From: Viola odorata
Taxonomy: Eukaryota; Streptophyta; Magnoliopsida; Malpighiales; Violaceae
DNA: 64,000 nucleotides
Assembly (NCBI GenBank): GCA_963691705.1
Contig: OY829538.1
Coordinates: forward strand, 29,842,836 to 29,906,835
Direction of reading: 5' to 3'
Shown here piece after piece: positions 20,672-30,267 of the stretch. The notes beneath the pieces are model-generated. The model did no database searches. It was not told the DNA's origin and saw nothing but the letters and a program-made list of their open reading frames with translations. How positions within the stretch are numbered: the first letter of the stretch is position 1; each line of letters begins with the position of its first letter. A program made the position numbers and the translations under genes.

Positions 20672-20954
20672 GCTGTTGAATGTGACCAAAATGATGAGGG
20701 GTGATTTGGTCTTTTCTCTTAAAATGCAATCCAATAAAATTTTGCCGATATCTTACTGACATGAGGAATATTCGTCTTCTCATATTAATGAATGACATAT
20801 ACAAGCCAATTCATCAAACTATTCTCTTGTGTTGATTTGCTCAAAAAGTCCATTTTCTCAAGATCACAGAATAAAGATATACTTCTCGAAATCCTTGAAA
20901 TGGATAAGTATTTAATTTCTTCTAAAAAAATAAAAAGAAGAAGACGGGAACGGA

Positions 20955-20990
20955 GGAGGTACGCGCACTTGCGCACTTGCGCAGCGCAGA
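20955..20990. repeat. GCGCACTT short repeat
   Basis: GCGCACTTGCGCACTTGCGC followed by AGCGC: a GC-rich palindromic micro-repeat in an AT-rich area. Confidence 0.5.
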
Positions 20991-21049
20991 GGCAGCAGTT
21001 GGGTGGGGAGAGGAGAAGGGTTGTTTCAGTTTTAAAGACTGCTTAAGTT

Positions 21050-22270
21050 TTAGAGTTTTTAATCCACATAAAAAAATTTACTTTTTGGGCTGAGTGATAG
21101 TTGTAGTTTGGGCCATGTTAAATTTAGTCCATACACCAAATCTTTTTTTTTCTTACATGCATGGGTTACAAAATTTGTTAACTTTATGGTATGATTAAAT
21201 ATCTTTTTATTGGAAGAAAATTACTAGAAAAATTATATTCTTTTTAATCCAATAATATTCAAATGAGAATACCCGATGGAGAAAAAAATTATTTTGTTTA
21301 AATAAAATATTTGGTACAAAATTAACAATTACCGATGAAATTTAATATAAAGATGTAGAAAGTCTTATGATTTCTCTTTAACATGTTGTTTAATATAGAG
21401 TTTTAGACATTAATCACCATATTACTATTTAATTTATAATTTAAAAATAATATACTATTGTTAAAAAAATAGCACAATATAATGATATTTAATCTATTTT
21501 TTATATTAGTCAAATATATAAAAATGTTTATTAACTGAAAAAATTAATTAAGAAATAGATACTTTCTTTACATGTCTATTACTTTATTGAAATAAATTTA
21601 TAACTTTTCTAACTAAGTTAGGTTATCTTTTTCTTTATTTTTTTTAGCATAAGTTCAGTTTTATGTGCAAATTTAAATGCGTATATTTGATATCAATGAA
21701 AATGAGTTTTTTTTTTTTTACATTGTGTTCAATTGGAAGGAATGAAAATGAGAGGGAGGGGTTAAAGGAGAAATGAGTGGAAAACTGATGGAAAATAATT
21801 TTCTTATACTTAAACAACTTTACCCATAGTTCATTATAAATTTTTTATTCTAATTGTAGATATTTTTATAACCATAAATATGATTAAAATGAAAATATTG
21901 AATTCTCAATATTTTTTTCGAAAAATCAATCATGGGTAATTTAAGCAAAAAAACTCACGAGTGATTTAAGAAATTATATTTTACCAAAAACAAACACGTC
22001 ACATGTTCAATATATGCTAAGGTGATAAATATTTTCTTAGATTTTAAGCCTCAGAATAAAAATATATATCACAAGACCATAGTTGATTGAAAAAAAAAAA
22101 CAAGAAAGTAGAAATAAAAACTGACGCAAGTATCTTGAGTAGATATATGCCTTTTTAGGAAATGAGTATGTCCATATAACTATTTTCAAATTTGTTTCCT
22201 TCTTTCCCTACCATTTTCCTTCGGCATCCAAATAGTGGATAAATGTTACATTGGTCTAGAGCTTGAATGT
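21050..22270. other. AT-rich intergenic DNA
   Basis: No gene, LTR or TIR element was recognised in this stretch. Confidence 0.5.
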
Positions 22271-22274
22271 GGTG

Positions 22275-22850
22275 CTTAATAAGGATGATAGCGGTGTAGT
22301 TAAACACAGTTAATCGCACTACTTACAATCGTTAATTAACCATTTATAGGTACCGTTTATAAATGGTGAAGTTATAGTTTTGAATATGTAATTAACCATA
22401 TTAAAAGGTTAGATTGTGATTTTATACTTTAATAACCGCTTATTAACCGCATTTGCTTAATATTTATATATATTTTATACTATTATATATTTATATAAAC
22501 ATTGGAAAAATTAAAAATTATAATAATAGATAATGCATAAAATTTCTATGTAATTTCATTCATACTAAAATAATTAGAATAATTAATTTTTTTTAACAAC
22601 TTCCATTTCAAATTTACTTGACCCCTTCGTTTTACATTTGAGTAGGAATCACTAATTTTATCAAATTAATTGTGTATTTTTTTACTAATGGATAACCGCT
22701 AACCGTGAATAGTTCGCGGAAAGATTGTGGATTTGAGATTATAAATTCCGCGGTAGTGGTGACTTTGTGCTTTTGAAAGGCATTAACTAGTTAAGTTATG
22801 GTTTAGATGATTTTCACGGTTAACCTCAACGCACCTTAGCCCTTATCAAA
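22275..22850. mobile_element. Possible TIR element with decayed ends
   Basis: The left end (AATAAGGATGATAGCGGTG, TAGTTAA) and the reverse complement of the right end (GATAAGGGCTAAGGTGCG, GGTTAACC) resemble each other. The interior is AT-rich with TTAACCG words on both sides. No clear target duplication. Confidence 0.25.
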
Positions 22851-22923
22851 TAGAAAATTGGATTGAAATTTGTATCCTTTTTCTTTTATTTTCTAGAATC
22901 TAGCCACCACATAGATACCAACT

Positions 22924-23235
22924 TAGGGTTGTGCAAAAAATTAAAACCCGAAAATTTGAAGCGAACCACTTGAGGACAAATTCAAAAATTCGGGTACCCA
23001 AACCGAAAGAGGACAAAGGTATCCGATCTGAAACCGAACCAAATTATTTTTTGAGTATTGGATACCCGATCCGAAAATAATTGGATACCCCAATAACCCG
23101 AATTGAATAAATACGAATGTTAATAGATTTAACCGATCCGAAAAATCTAGTAAGAAAAACTCTAATTAAGAACTCAACCCAAATTGACCAAATTTTATTA
23201 TGATAGGGAGAGTCGAATTATTTATTTAGCTAACC
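22924..23235 (+). mobile_element. One end of a hAT-like element
   Basis: TAGGGTTGTGCAAAA at 22924 followed by many ACCCGAA/ACCGAA words (AAACCGAAAG, GATACCCGATCCG) is a usual hAT terminal region. No matching right end is present before the LINE tail at 23237, so the element is truncated. Confidence 0.5.
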
Positions 23236-23236
23236 A

Positions 23237-23848
23237 TGCAGGATCGCATCACATCGAGGGAGTTCCTAAGAAAACATAGCATGCTGACGCCGGAGACCAG
23301 CTGCTGCCCGCTGTGTTCTGAAGTGGAGGAAAGATCTAATCACCTTCTACTTCATTGCCGGATCATCAAACCTATCTAGGATCACATCATGCATTTGGAC
23401 GGACATTCTGTGGGCGCCTCCGAGGACTGTGACTGATCTTTAGCGGAGTTGGAGCGGGCTGGTTGCTTCTAACCAAAAGCAGGCTCAAGAGATGTGGAAA
23501 ATGTTGTTGTATGCGGTGTTATGGAATATTTAGACCCTGCGTAACATAGTGGTCTTTCAGTGTGAGGGCTTCTTCGCATTCCGTACCTTAAACCTTATAT
23601 TCTCTTCCTGGCAGAATTGGATGAAAGGTAGAGCTTACTTGTTCCCTTATAATTCGGTGAAGATGATGTTATCTTATTCGTGGCTATATTCCTGGGGTGG
23701 GATGAGTTAATTTAGTTAGTTGGATCTAGAATCAAGTTGCTGGTTTTGTTTTCTTTAAATCTCTAGCTTGTAATCCAGTTCCTTTGTTTTTCCATGTCAT
23801 GTTCTCATGACCTTTAATAAAATATATTTCACTGCCTATTAAAAAAAA
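23237..23848 (+). pseudogene. L1-type LINE 3' end with zf-RVT domain and poly(A)
   Basis: The + frame from 23237 reads DRITSREFLRKHSMLTPETS, then CCPLCSEVEERSNHLLLHC, the zinc-binding zf-RVT domain at the C-terminal end of plant L1-type reverse transcriptases. A TAG at ~23378 replaces the usual Trp. The rest is decayed, followed by an AATAAA-containing 3' UTR and an A-rich tail at 23819-23848. The 5' part is missing, as usual for LINEs truncated during insertion. It copied itself by target-primed reverse transcription. Confidence 0.75.
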
Positions 23849-23849
23849 C

Positions 23850-25291
23850 AAAAAAAAGAGGTCGTAAAGCAAGGTGCGTAACGTCTTGGGAATTTTCTTC
23901 GCAAGAAGGTAGCCTTCGTCCTTGTTTGTTCTGGAAACACGTCTTCTTACCTATCTTTTCTCGAATCTCCTTTAACGGAAGAAATATAAGGTCGAGAAGG
24001 AATGCCAAAACCTAGTTCACTCGCTGGGTCTCTTTTTCTTTGCTTTGAAAGAATAAATTTTTTGAAGGAATTGATTCTCATATGTCCACTTATCTTCCCC
24101 AAAGCAGAAGGAAACTTACAACCTTTGTTTCGAAGGTAATTCGCCGGTCTGAAAAGATTCAATCCACGTGTTAGCCTGCTTCTTGGGTTCAGCTTAGGTC
24201 TTCTTCTATGTCTTGTAGCTTCTCACACGCATTTACTTCAAAGGGGTGCCCCCCTTCTTTGCTCTTTCTGCTTGCTTCATCGGATATTTTATGGCCCGTA
24301 CAACGCTAATGTAAAGCGAGGAGTTGAGCCTGAACTAGCGAACTGAAGTCACTTTTGGAACCATATCCCGGCTATTCACGGAAGGTGAGAAGGAGATGAA
24401 TAATCATCTGCTTCCAGAACAAATTAAAGAATTTCTTGGGAATCCTATAAGATCCATTCGTCTGACAGATGGTTAGAACTTCATCTGAGTTCAAATCCTA
24501 CTGAGAGGTCCACTAGAAATCAGAAATTGTTGAAGAAAGTTATAATATAGCTAGGAACAGAATATGGGGCTTTGAATGAAGCTTTGAAGCTTGAACCTAG
24601 CCATGAAACTCGTCATTTACATCTATGTTTGGAACAAATTGAGTTTAGACTATAGACCACTTAGAAGAATTAGAATCAAAGACGAAGCTAAGAAGTAAAG
24701 AAAGAAACTCTAGTACAACGCGAGCCATATTTATCTCATTTCTTAAAGTGATAGGTTGCTCCGAAAGGCCGACTCTTGTTCTGTTTTTTCCCATGAAAGT
24801 GGTGAATTGGCTATTCTCCCAATCTACTTCTTCTCTTTCTCTTGTATTCTCACTTGTACTCTCAACTGTGTTTTTGCTCTACTTTGGCTTTGCTTGCTTA
24901 ATACTTTGATCTGGCATTGAACCTTACTTCAAAGACTAGAAAGCTTACAACATAAGGAATAGAGTGAAGCCATAGGAAGATAAAAAGATTGAAAGTTGAC
25001 CAATAGCATTATCTACAAGGATTGCTCAGGATGACTCAAAGACTTATTTGGTCTTTTCTACCAATGTCTTTTTTTTTTGTACTTGTGATATTCTTATTCT
25101 AGGTAATCCAATATGTTGATGTTGAATTGTTGTTTATATTCAATTTATATTGAAATAAATCGAAAAGGAGTGTGTCAATGATGCTTGAACATGTGCTTTG
25201 ATCTAAGATTTCAAATCTTACATGTTTCAGCAGTAACATATTGTTCCATGTCCAAAATATGGAAGAAAGAGGTGTTTCCATATTAGAGTAG
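23850..25291. other. Mitochondrial-looking insert (putative NUMT), left part
   Basis: The texture changes abruptly to purine-rich, codon-poor DNA with words common in plant mitochondrial spacers (GAAGAAA, AAGCCATAGGAAG, CTTGCTTCATCGG, CAAGAAGGTAGCC). No LTR, TIR or poly(A) belongs to it. It resumes at 48713 on the far side of the retrotransposon nest after the target duplication AGTAG. Assignment to organelle DNA is from style and memory, not a search; a plastid or anonymous nuclear origin is possible. Confidence 0.4.
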
Positions 25292-26217
25292 TGATACGAT
25301 CCTCATCATGCCCTTGCCGCCCAACGGGCCTATGACGCGCGCTCGAAGCAAAGACTTGCAAGCGAAGCTATCACACATCATCCACAAGGAGCTTGAGTGC
25401 GAAGCAAGCATCGAAGGAGCTATGCTACGGGAGAAGAACCCGCGACTCGTGACTCTTCTCATGGGTCAGACTGGAGATGATGTGATCACACCACCCTAGG
25501 TGTGATCACGCCAAAAACAAAAGAGTGCGCGGGTGGAGCTTGGAGATGGCGTGAACACGCCATCCCTAGGCGTGATCACGCCCAAAACAGACACTTGGGC
25601 TCAGAGATGACGTGATCACGCCCAAAACAGAGGCAATAGAAACATCAAAGTTGGTGATCCCGTGATCACGCCATCCCTAGGTATGATCACACCTACGACG
25701 ACCAGATTTGCCCCAAATAGAGACTTCAGACTTTCTTTTATTTTAATTAGCTCTTTTATTAATTAATTACATTAGTTTGGATTTATTTTAATTAATTAAT
25801 TACAAGTTCAATTAGGGAAAGGATTTCTATTATAAGGATTTAGGGTTTCCTATATAAAGGAGCCTCCTTTTTCATTGTAAGGTTACGAATTTTGATAATT
25901 AAAAATCAGAAAATTTTCTCTCAATTGTTCAGTCTTAAACCTTGTTCCTATTTGAGATCGGACTCTTGATTAGATCGGTAAGTAAAACTGAAAGTCCATT
26001 TCATTGAGTCGCTTCACCTAGGTTGATATTCATAGGTTGAATATATGGTTAGGGTTTCGAATCAAGATCCTTTCTTGCTTGATTTGGGTTGGCTAGTATA
26101 GGTTATTAGTAGGGTCAAACGCTCAAGAGAGTTATTCTTCCGCATCGTTGCAAATCCAGACTTGAACTAGATCGGGATTCACGTGCTACGAACCTCGAGC
26201 AACCAAGGATCGTATCA
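25292..26217 (+). mobile_element. CRM-like LTR, copy 1 (926 bp)
   Basis: Starts TGATACGATCC and ends GGATCGTATCA, an 11-bp inverted terminus bounded by TG...CA. TATATAAA at 25851-25858 is the likely TATA box. The first ~200 bp are coding in the 3' LTR copy (pol tail MTRARSKDLQAKLSHIIHKE). Next come repeated GTGATCACG motifs. Flanked on the left by AGTAG. It is followed by a PBS, so it acts as a 5' LTR. Confidence 0.9.
25490..25695. repeat. GTGATCACG/CCTAGG palindrome cluster in the LTR
   Basis: At least six GTGATCAC or variant sites, several arranged as GTGATCACGCCATCCCTAGG followed by CGTGATCACG, i.e. an inverted repeat of palindromes. Copies of the LTR differ in the number of these units, which explains much of the length difference from the 851-bp 3' LTR. 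Confidence 0.75.
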
Positions 26218-26218
26218 G

Positions 26219-26231
26219 TTGGTAGCGGAGC
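26219..26231 (+). other. Primer binding site (iMet-like)
   Basis: TTGGTAGCGGAGC follows the LTR by one base. It resembles the initiator-Met tRNA PBS TGGTATCAGAGC with three central differences. The other gypsy elements here have the same or a close form (TGGTAGCAGAGC). Confidence 0.7.
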
Positions 26232-26248
26232 AAAGGCATTCAAGTTTG

Positions 26249-27009
26249 GTAACTATCCTTTTATGTTTCTATTTTCTTTGTAAGATTGGTTCTTCTTCTA
26301 TGCATTCCAAAAAAACCAATCTCTTGTATGCTTGTGTTAGTTACTTTGTCCGTCGAGTCGATCTAGGGTTCTAGATCAAGTTGTGTCCTTGTGTGTGTCT
26401 CCAAGCAAATCGTAGTACGATTTGTTGTGTCATTAATCTCGGTTATTTTCTGTCAAAAAGAGTCACAAAAACCCAAAAAATAGTCATAGTTAGTTTATTA
26501 TTTATCTAAGTTTATTCAAGTAAAAAAAAAATCAAAATAAAAAACAGAACAAAATACAAAATACTACTAGATATTACAGAGCTACTGCAAAAAGAATTTC
26601 TCAATTTGGTGGTGACAATTGAAAGTTATTAAAGAAATAAGATCAAACCCTTGAATCGCATCACACCTTCATTCACGGTTTTGTGAATTATTTGAGTCCT
26701 TTCGTGTCACTTTGAGCTTTCCTTGATACCTATACGTTGATTTCTATTCTAGTAAACTATTTGTTTAATTGTTTGTTCTTGCGATTACTCAATTATTTTA
26801 CATCTAAATTATTTTGAAGCTAGTTGTCTTTGAGAGTCTTATTGGAAGCTTTTCCTTGGAATTCTTGAGTCTTTTAGCGGCTGAGCAATTGAAGAAAATT
26901 TGTGTGAGAATTTTGGTGAGATTAATAGAGAGCTAAACACGTGAGGGAGTGTTAGAAATTTTTTCCTAGGACAATTTTACGCTTGTATTGTTACTTTTGC
27001 TGATTTCAG
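26249..27009 (+). other. Candidate spliced leader intron before gag
   Basis: A donor-like GGTAACT lies 18 bases after the PBS and TGATTTCAG lies directly before the gag start (here ACG, ATG in the sister copy at ~44590). The interval is 761 bp, AT-rich and non-coding. Matching donor/acceptor pairs occur in the other elements (796 bp in E, 764 bp in G). Confidence 0.45.
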
Positions 27010-27573
27010 GAACGTCGAACCATTCAAAGAAGAGCGCAGAGGAGCCTAAGACTCTAGGCACGAAATAGAAGCTTTGATCGATTCTTCGGCGGTTGGATGA
27101 ATTGGAGGTCATTAAACAGTCCTCGGTAAAGAAGAAGAACCCTACTCCATCAGTTACTATGAATATCCCTCATTACTCTTAGGTCATTAATCCCGGTAAC
27201 GCAGGACATGTATATAGGGATAGTGTGATTGGGGAATCAGCAGGAGGATTTGTTGGTGGAGGAGAAGATGATGGCTTACGGTTTACTACTGGACCCATAA
27301 GGACCAAAGCTAATCGACCATGCAGACCGCAGCACGAGCCCTTTGTGCACGCTGCACGAGGTGAACATCGAGCGCCTTACTCGCAAAGATTCGAGGAGCA
27401 CGAGTTTGAGGAGTTTGACCACAATCGGCGTGACTAAGCTTATGAGCAGCAGCCTAGGGCTGAGGAGAGGGTTGACTCCATATTGGGCAGCATTAAGATG
27501 AAGATCCCCTCCTTTGATGGCAAGGATGATCTGGATGTCTACTTGACATGGGAGAGGAAGATGGAGTTGAGAA
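27010..27573 (+). pseudogene. CRM-like gag, truncated by the duplication
   Basis: Parts of the Gag N-terminal region in shifting frames: a coiled-coil-like start, VINPGNAGHVYRDSVIGESA, then an RPQHEPFVHAARGEHRAPYS segment and KMKIPSFDGKDDLDVYLTWE, the conserved entry to the retrotransposon gag domain. The start codon is ACG, and stops are present. It ends where the tandem duplication returns to organelle-like DNA. Confidence 0.75.
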
Positions 27574-28259
27574 GAAACTTGTCATTTACATCTATGTTTC
27601 GAACAAATTGAGTTTAAACTATAGACCTCTTAGAAGAATCGGAATCGAAGACGAAGCTAAGAAGTAAAGAAAGAAACTCTGGTACAATGTGAGCCATATT
27701 TATCTTATTTCTAAAAGTGATAGGTTGCTCCAAAAGGCCGACTCTTGTTCTATTTTTTCCTTTGAAAGCAGTGAATTGGCTATTTTCCCAATCTACTTCA
27801 TCTCTTTCTCTCGTATTCTCACTTGTACTCTCAACTGTGTTTTTGCTCTACTTTGGCTTTGCTTGCTTAAGACTTTGCTCTGGCATTGAACCTTACTTCA
27901 AAGACTAGAAAGCTTGCAACATAAGGAATAGAGTGAAGCCATAGGAAGATAAAAAGATTGAAAGTAGACCAATAGCATTATCTATAAGGATTGCTCAGGA
28001 TGACTCAAAGACTTATTTGGTCTTTTCTACCAATGTCTTTTTTTTTGTACTTGTGATATTCTTATTCTAGGTAATCCAATATGTTGATGTTGAATTGTTG
28101 TTTATATTCAATTTATATTGAAATAAATCGAAAAGGAGTGTGTCAATGATGCTTGAACATGTGCTTTGATCTAAGATTTCAAATCTTCCATGTTTCAGCA
28201 GTAACATATTGTTCCATGTCCAAAATATGGAAGAAAGAGGTGTTTCCATATTGGAGCAG
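27574..28259. other. Organelle-like segment, duplicated copy
   Basis: Second copy of 24606-25291, with small differences (the base before the LTR reads AGCAG instead of AGTAG). Contains no gene. Confidence 0.7.
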
Positions 28260-28813
28260 TGATACGATCCTCATCATGCCTTTGCCACCTAACGGACCTA
28301 TGACCCGCGCTTGAAGCAAAGACTTGCAAGCGAAGCTATCACACATCATCCACAAGGAGCTTGAGTGCGAAGCAAGCAGCGAAGGAGCTATGCTATGGGA
28401 GAAGAACCCGCGACTCGTGACTCTTCTCATGGTTCAGACTGGAGATTACGTGATCACACCATCCCTAGGAGTGATCACGCCCAAAACAGACACTTGGGCT
28501 CAGAGATGGCGTGATCACACCCAAAACAGAGGCAAGAGTCGCGTCGAAGCTGGTGATAGGCGTGATCACGCCTACAACGACCAGATTTGCCCAAAACGGA
28601 AACTTCAGAATTTCTTTTATTTTAATTAGCTCTTTTATTAATTAATTAAGTTAGTTTGGATTTATTTTAATTAATTAATTAGGAGTTCAATTAGGGAAAG
28701 GATTTCTATTGTAAGGTTTTAGGGTTTCCTATATAATAGAGCCTTCTTTTTTATTGTAAGGTTATGAATTTTGATAATTAAAAATCAGAGAATTTTCTCT
28801 CAATTGTTCAGTC
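28260..28813 (+). mobile_element. CRM-like LTR, copy 2, cut at the inversion breakpoint
   Basis: Starts TGATACGATCC at 28260 and matches copy 1 to CAATTGTTCAGTC at 28813, then switches to reverse transcriptase sequence on the minus strand. The missing 3' part of this LTR is found inverted at 45380-45606, except for ~40 bp. Confidence 0.9.
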
Positions 28814-29181
28814 GACAATCGACGCACATGTGCCAAGTTCCATCTTTCTTTGGAACCAAGATTACGGGTACGACGCAAGGTGAGAGGCTCTCTCGTACAT
28901 ATCTACGGCTAAGTAGTTCATCCACTTGTTGCTGCAACTCCTTGGTCTTCTCGGGGTTGCTCCTATAGGCCGGTCGATTAGCAATTGTTGATACGGGTAC
29001 GAAATCAATTTGATGTTCGATTCCTCTAATTGGTGGCAGACCTGGCGGCATATCTTCGGGAAAAACATCCTGAAATTCCTGCAAAAAAGAGGAAATACCA
29101 ACATGGATAGAAGATGAATCATTAGTGTTAGAAGCGTTTAGGCAAAGAGTCCTAAAACGAAGAAGAATCAAAGGTCGACTT
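28814..29181 (-). pseudogene. CRM-like reverse transcriptase, N-terminal part (inverted segment)
   Basis: The minus frame reads [56 protein letters not shown] and [15 protein letters not shown], the canonical start of CRM-type RT. It breaks right after VDCR at 28814. The RT core resumes on the opposite strand at 45607 ([12 protein letters not shown]). On its other side it is split from its own protease by element D; the duplicated GACTT (29177-29181 and 42435-42439) marks that insertion. Confidence 0.85.
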
Positions 29182-29835
29182 TGATAACAATCGGCCTCTC
29201 TTGAAGGGATGAAGCCGAGATGTTCTTGGAGCAAATGGATCTAGTCTTCTTTAGATGAACTCTTGATGGTGAATTATGGAAGGAATAATTAGGTGTTTAT
29301 GGGAGTAATATGCAGCGGACTATATGAAGGAATTGTAGAAGGGAATTTATAGAAGACAATATATAAACTTGTAATCAAACATTTACAAGGATCTCTTAAT
29401 CGTGCTCACCCTTACTTGATCATGCAATGATCAACCCGATGAGATTAACAAGAGGAAAGAAAACCAATTTTAAGAACCCTAAGGCTTATGCCAACTAATT
29501 GGTCTTGATGGAGATAACTCACATAAAATCAAAGACAAGGTATAAAAGAGGCTATCTCCTTCTATTTATACCTTGGGACTTATTACAAGAAACAACCCTA
29601 AACTACCCTTCACTTATGGCCTTGATCGCGAGCATGAAGAGATAGGCTTGAAGAGCTAGCGCAAGGCCTCGGATGGCTTAGGCGCGGGGACTTGATGGGA
29701 TGCTAGGGTTGGCGCGCCTTGTGCGCGGATGTCTTCATGGCTTGCGAGGGCTTGGTGCGGCATTCCTCATGGCTTGCGCAGCCTACTCGTGAAGTCTTCA
29801 TGTGGATAGGAGTTAGAGCCCTCGAGCTCGTATCA
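29182..29835 (-). mobile_element. Element D, 3' LTR (654 bp)
   Basis: On the minus strand it starts TGATACGAGCTCGAGGGC at 29835 and ends GGCCGATTGTTATCA at 29182. The 5' partner is at 33875-34268 plus 42168-42434 (interrupted by E). Flanking GACTT at 29177-29181 equals GACTT at 42435-42439. Confidence 0.9.
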
Positions 29836-29849
29836 TCCCCTCCCTCTTC
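29836..29849 (-). other. Polypurine tract of D
   Basis: Minus strand GAAGAGGGAGGGGA directly before the 3' LTR; it primes plus-strand synthesis. Confidence 0.8.
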
Positions 29850-30267
29850 AAGTGGATTCGTCCTCAAATCTGCACGCTCCATTCTTTTGTGAATGTCACA
29901 CATAGTATCTACAAAAGAGAGACATGGATCAACACTATAGATAAGGGGTGGAAAATAACCAAAAGGTAACGCAAAGCGAAGAGGTGAAACTAAGTCCGTA
30001 GACTTCAAAAGACAAGGAATTTTCGCCCATGGGCGAAGAGTAGCCTTTTGGATGGCTGGAGTCATTTGCGTTCCCCTTGGCAACCACTTATACCCTAGCA
30101 AAAGAGAGGAAAACAGACTAGAGAAAAAGGTGTTAGTGTTAGGGAAATCAAAGAAAGGATCCTTAAATCCGTCCAAGTGGCACAGATTAGGGGTAGAGCT
30201 AACCAAGCTCGCCGACTTCCTTATGACACATAAGCTTACTTTTTTCTTGGCCAAAGGCTCAACTTTC
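29850..30267 (-). pseudogene. Element D, residual pol tail
   Basis: After gag-pro the frame contains a segment that can be read as ADLRTNPLEEGGDD just before the PPT. This is the C-terminal tail of CRM-type pol. RT, RNase H and integrase between the protease and this tail are missing, so D lost ~2.5 kb of pol by an internal deletion. Confidence 0.6.

Larger units (their letters stand above)
24606..28813 (+). repeat. Tandem duplication, unit ~2.97 kb
   Basis: 24606-25845 and 27574-28813 are direct copies with only scattered mismatches (the second copy ends at the inversion breakpoint). The unit runs from organelle-like DNA through the LTR, PBS and leader to the first part of gag. Its end in gag (about 27573) is joined to its start (GAAACT word), which is what a tandem duplication gives. 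Confidence 0.85.

Noticed and set aside
24470..24530. tRNA-like GTTCAAATCC in the organelle-like insert
   Set aside because: No acceptor stem or cloverleaf could be drawn around it.
27574..28259. Capture of organelle DNA by a retrotransposon
   Set aside because: The same junctions are explained by a tandem duplication of a unit that starts in the organelle-like DNA and ends in gag; no independent copy is visible.
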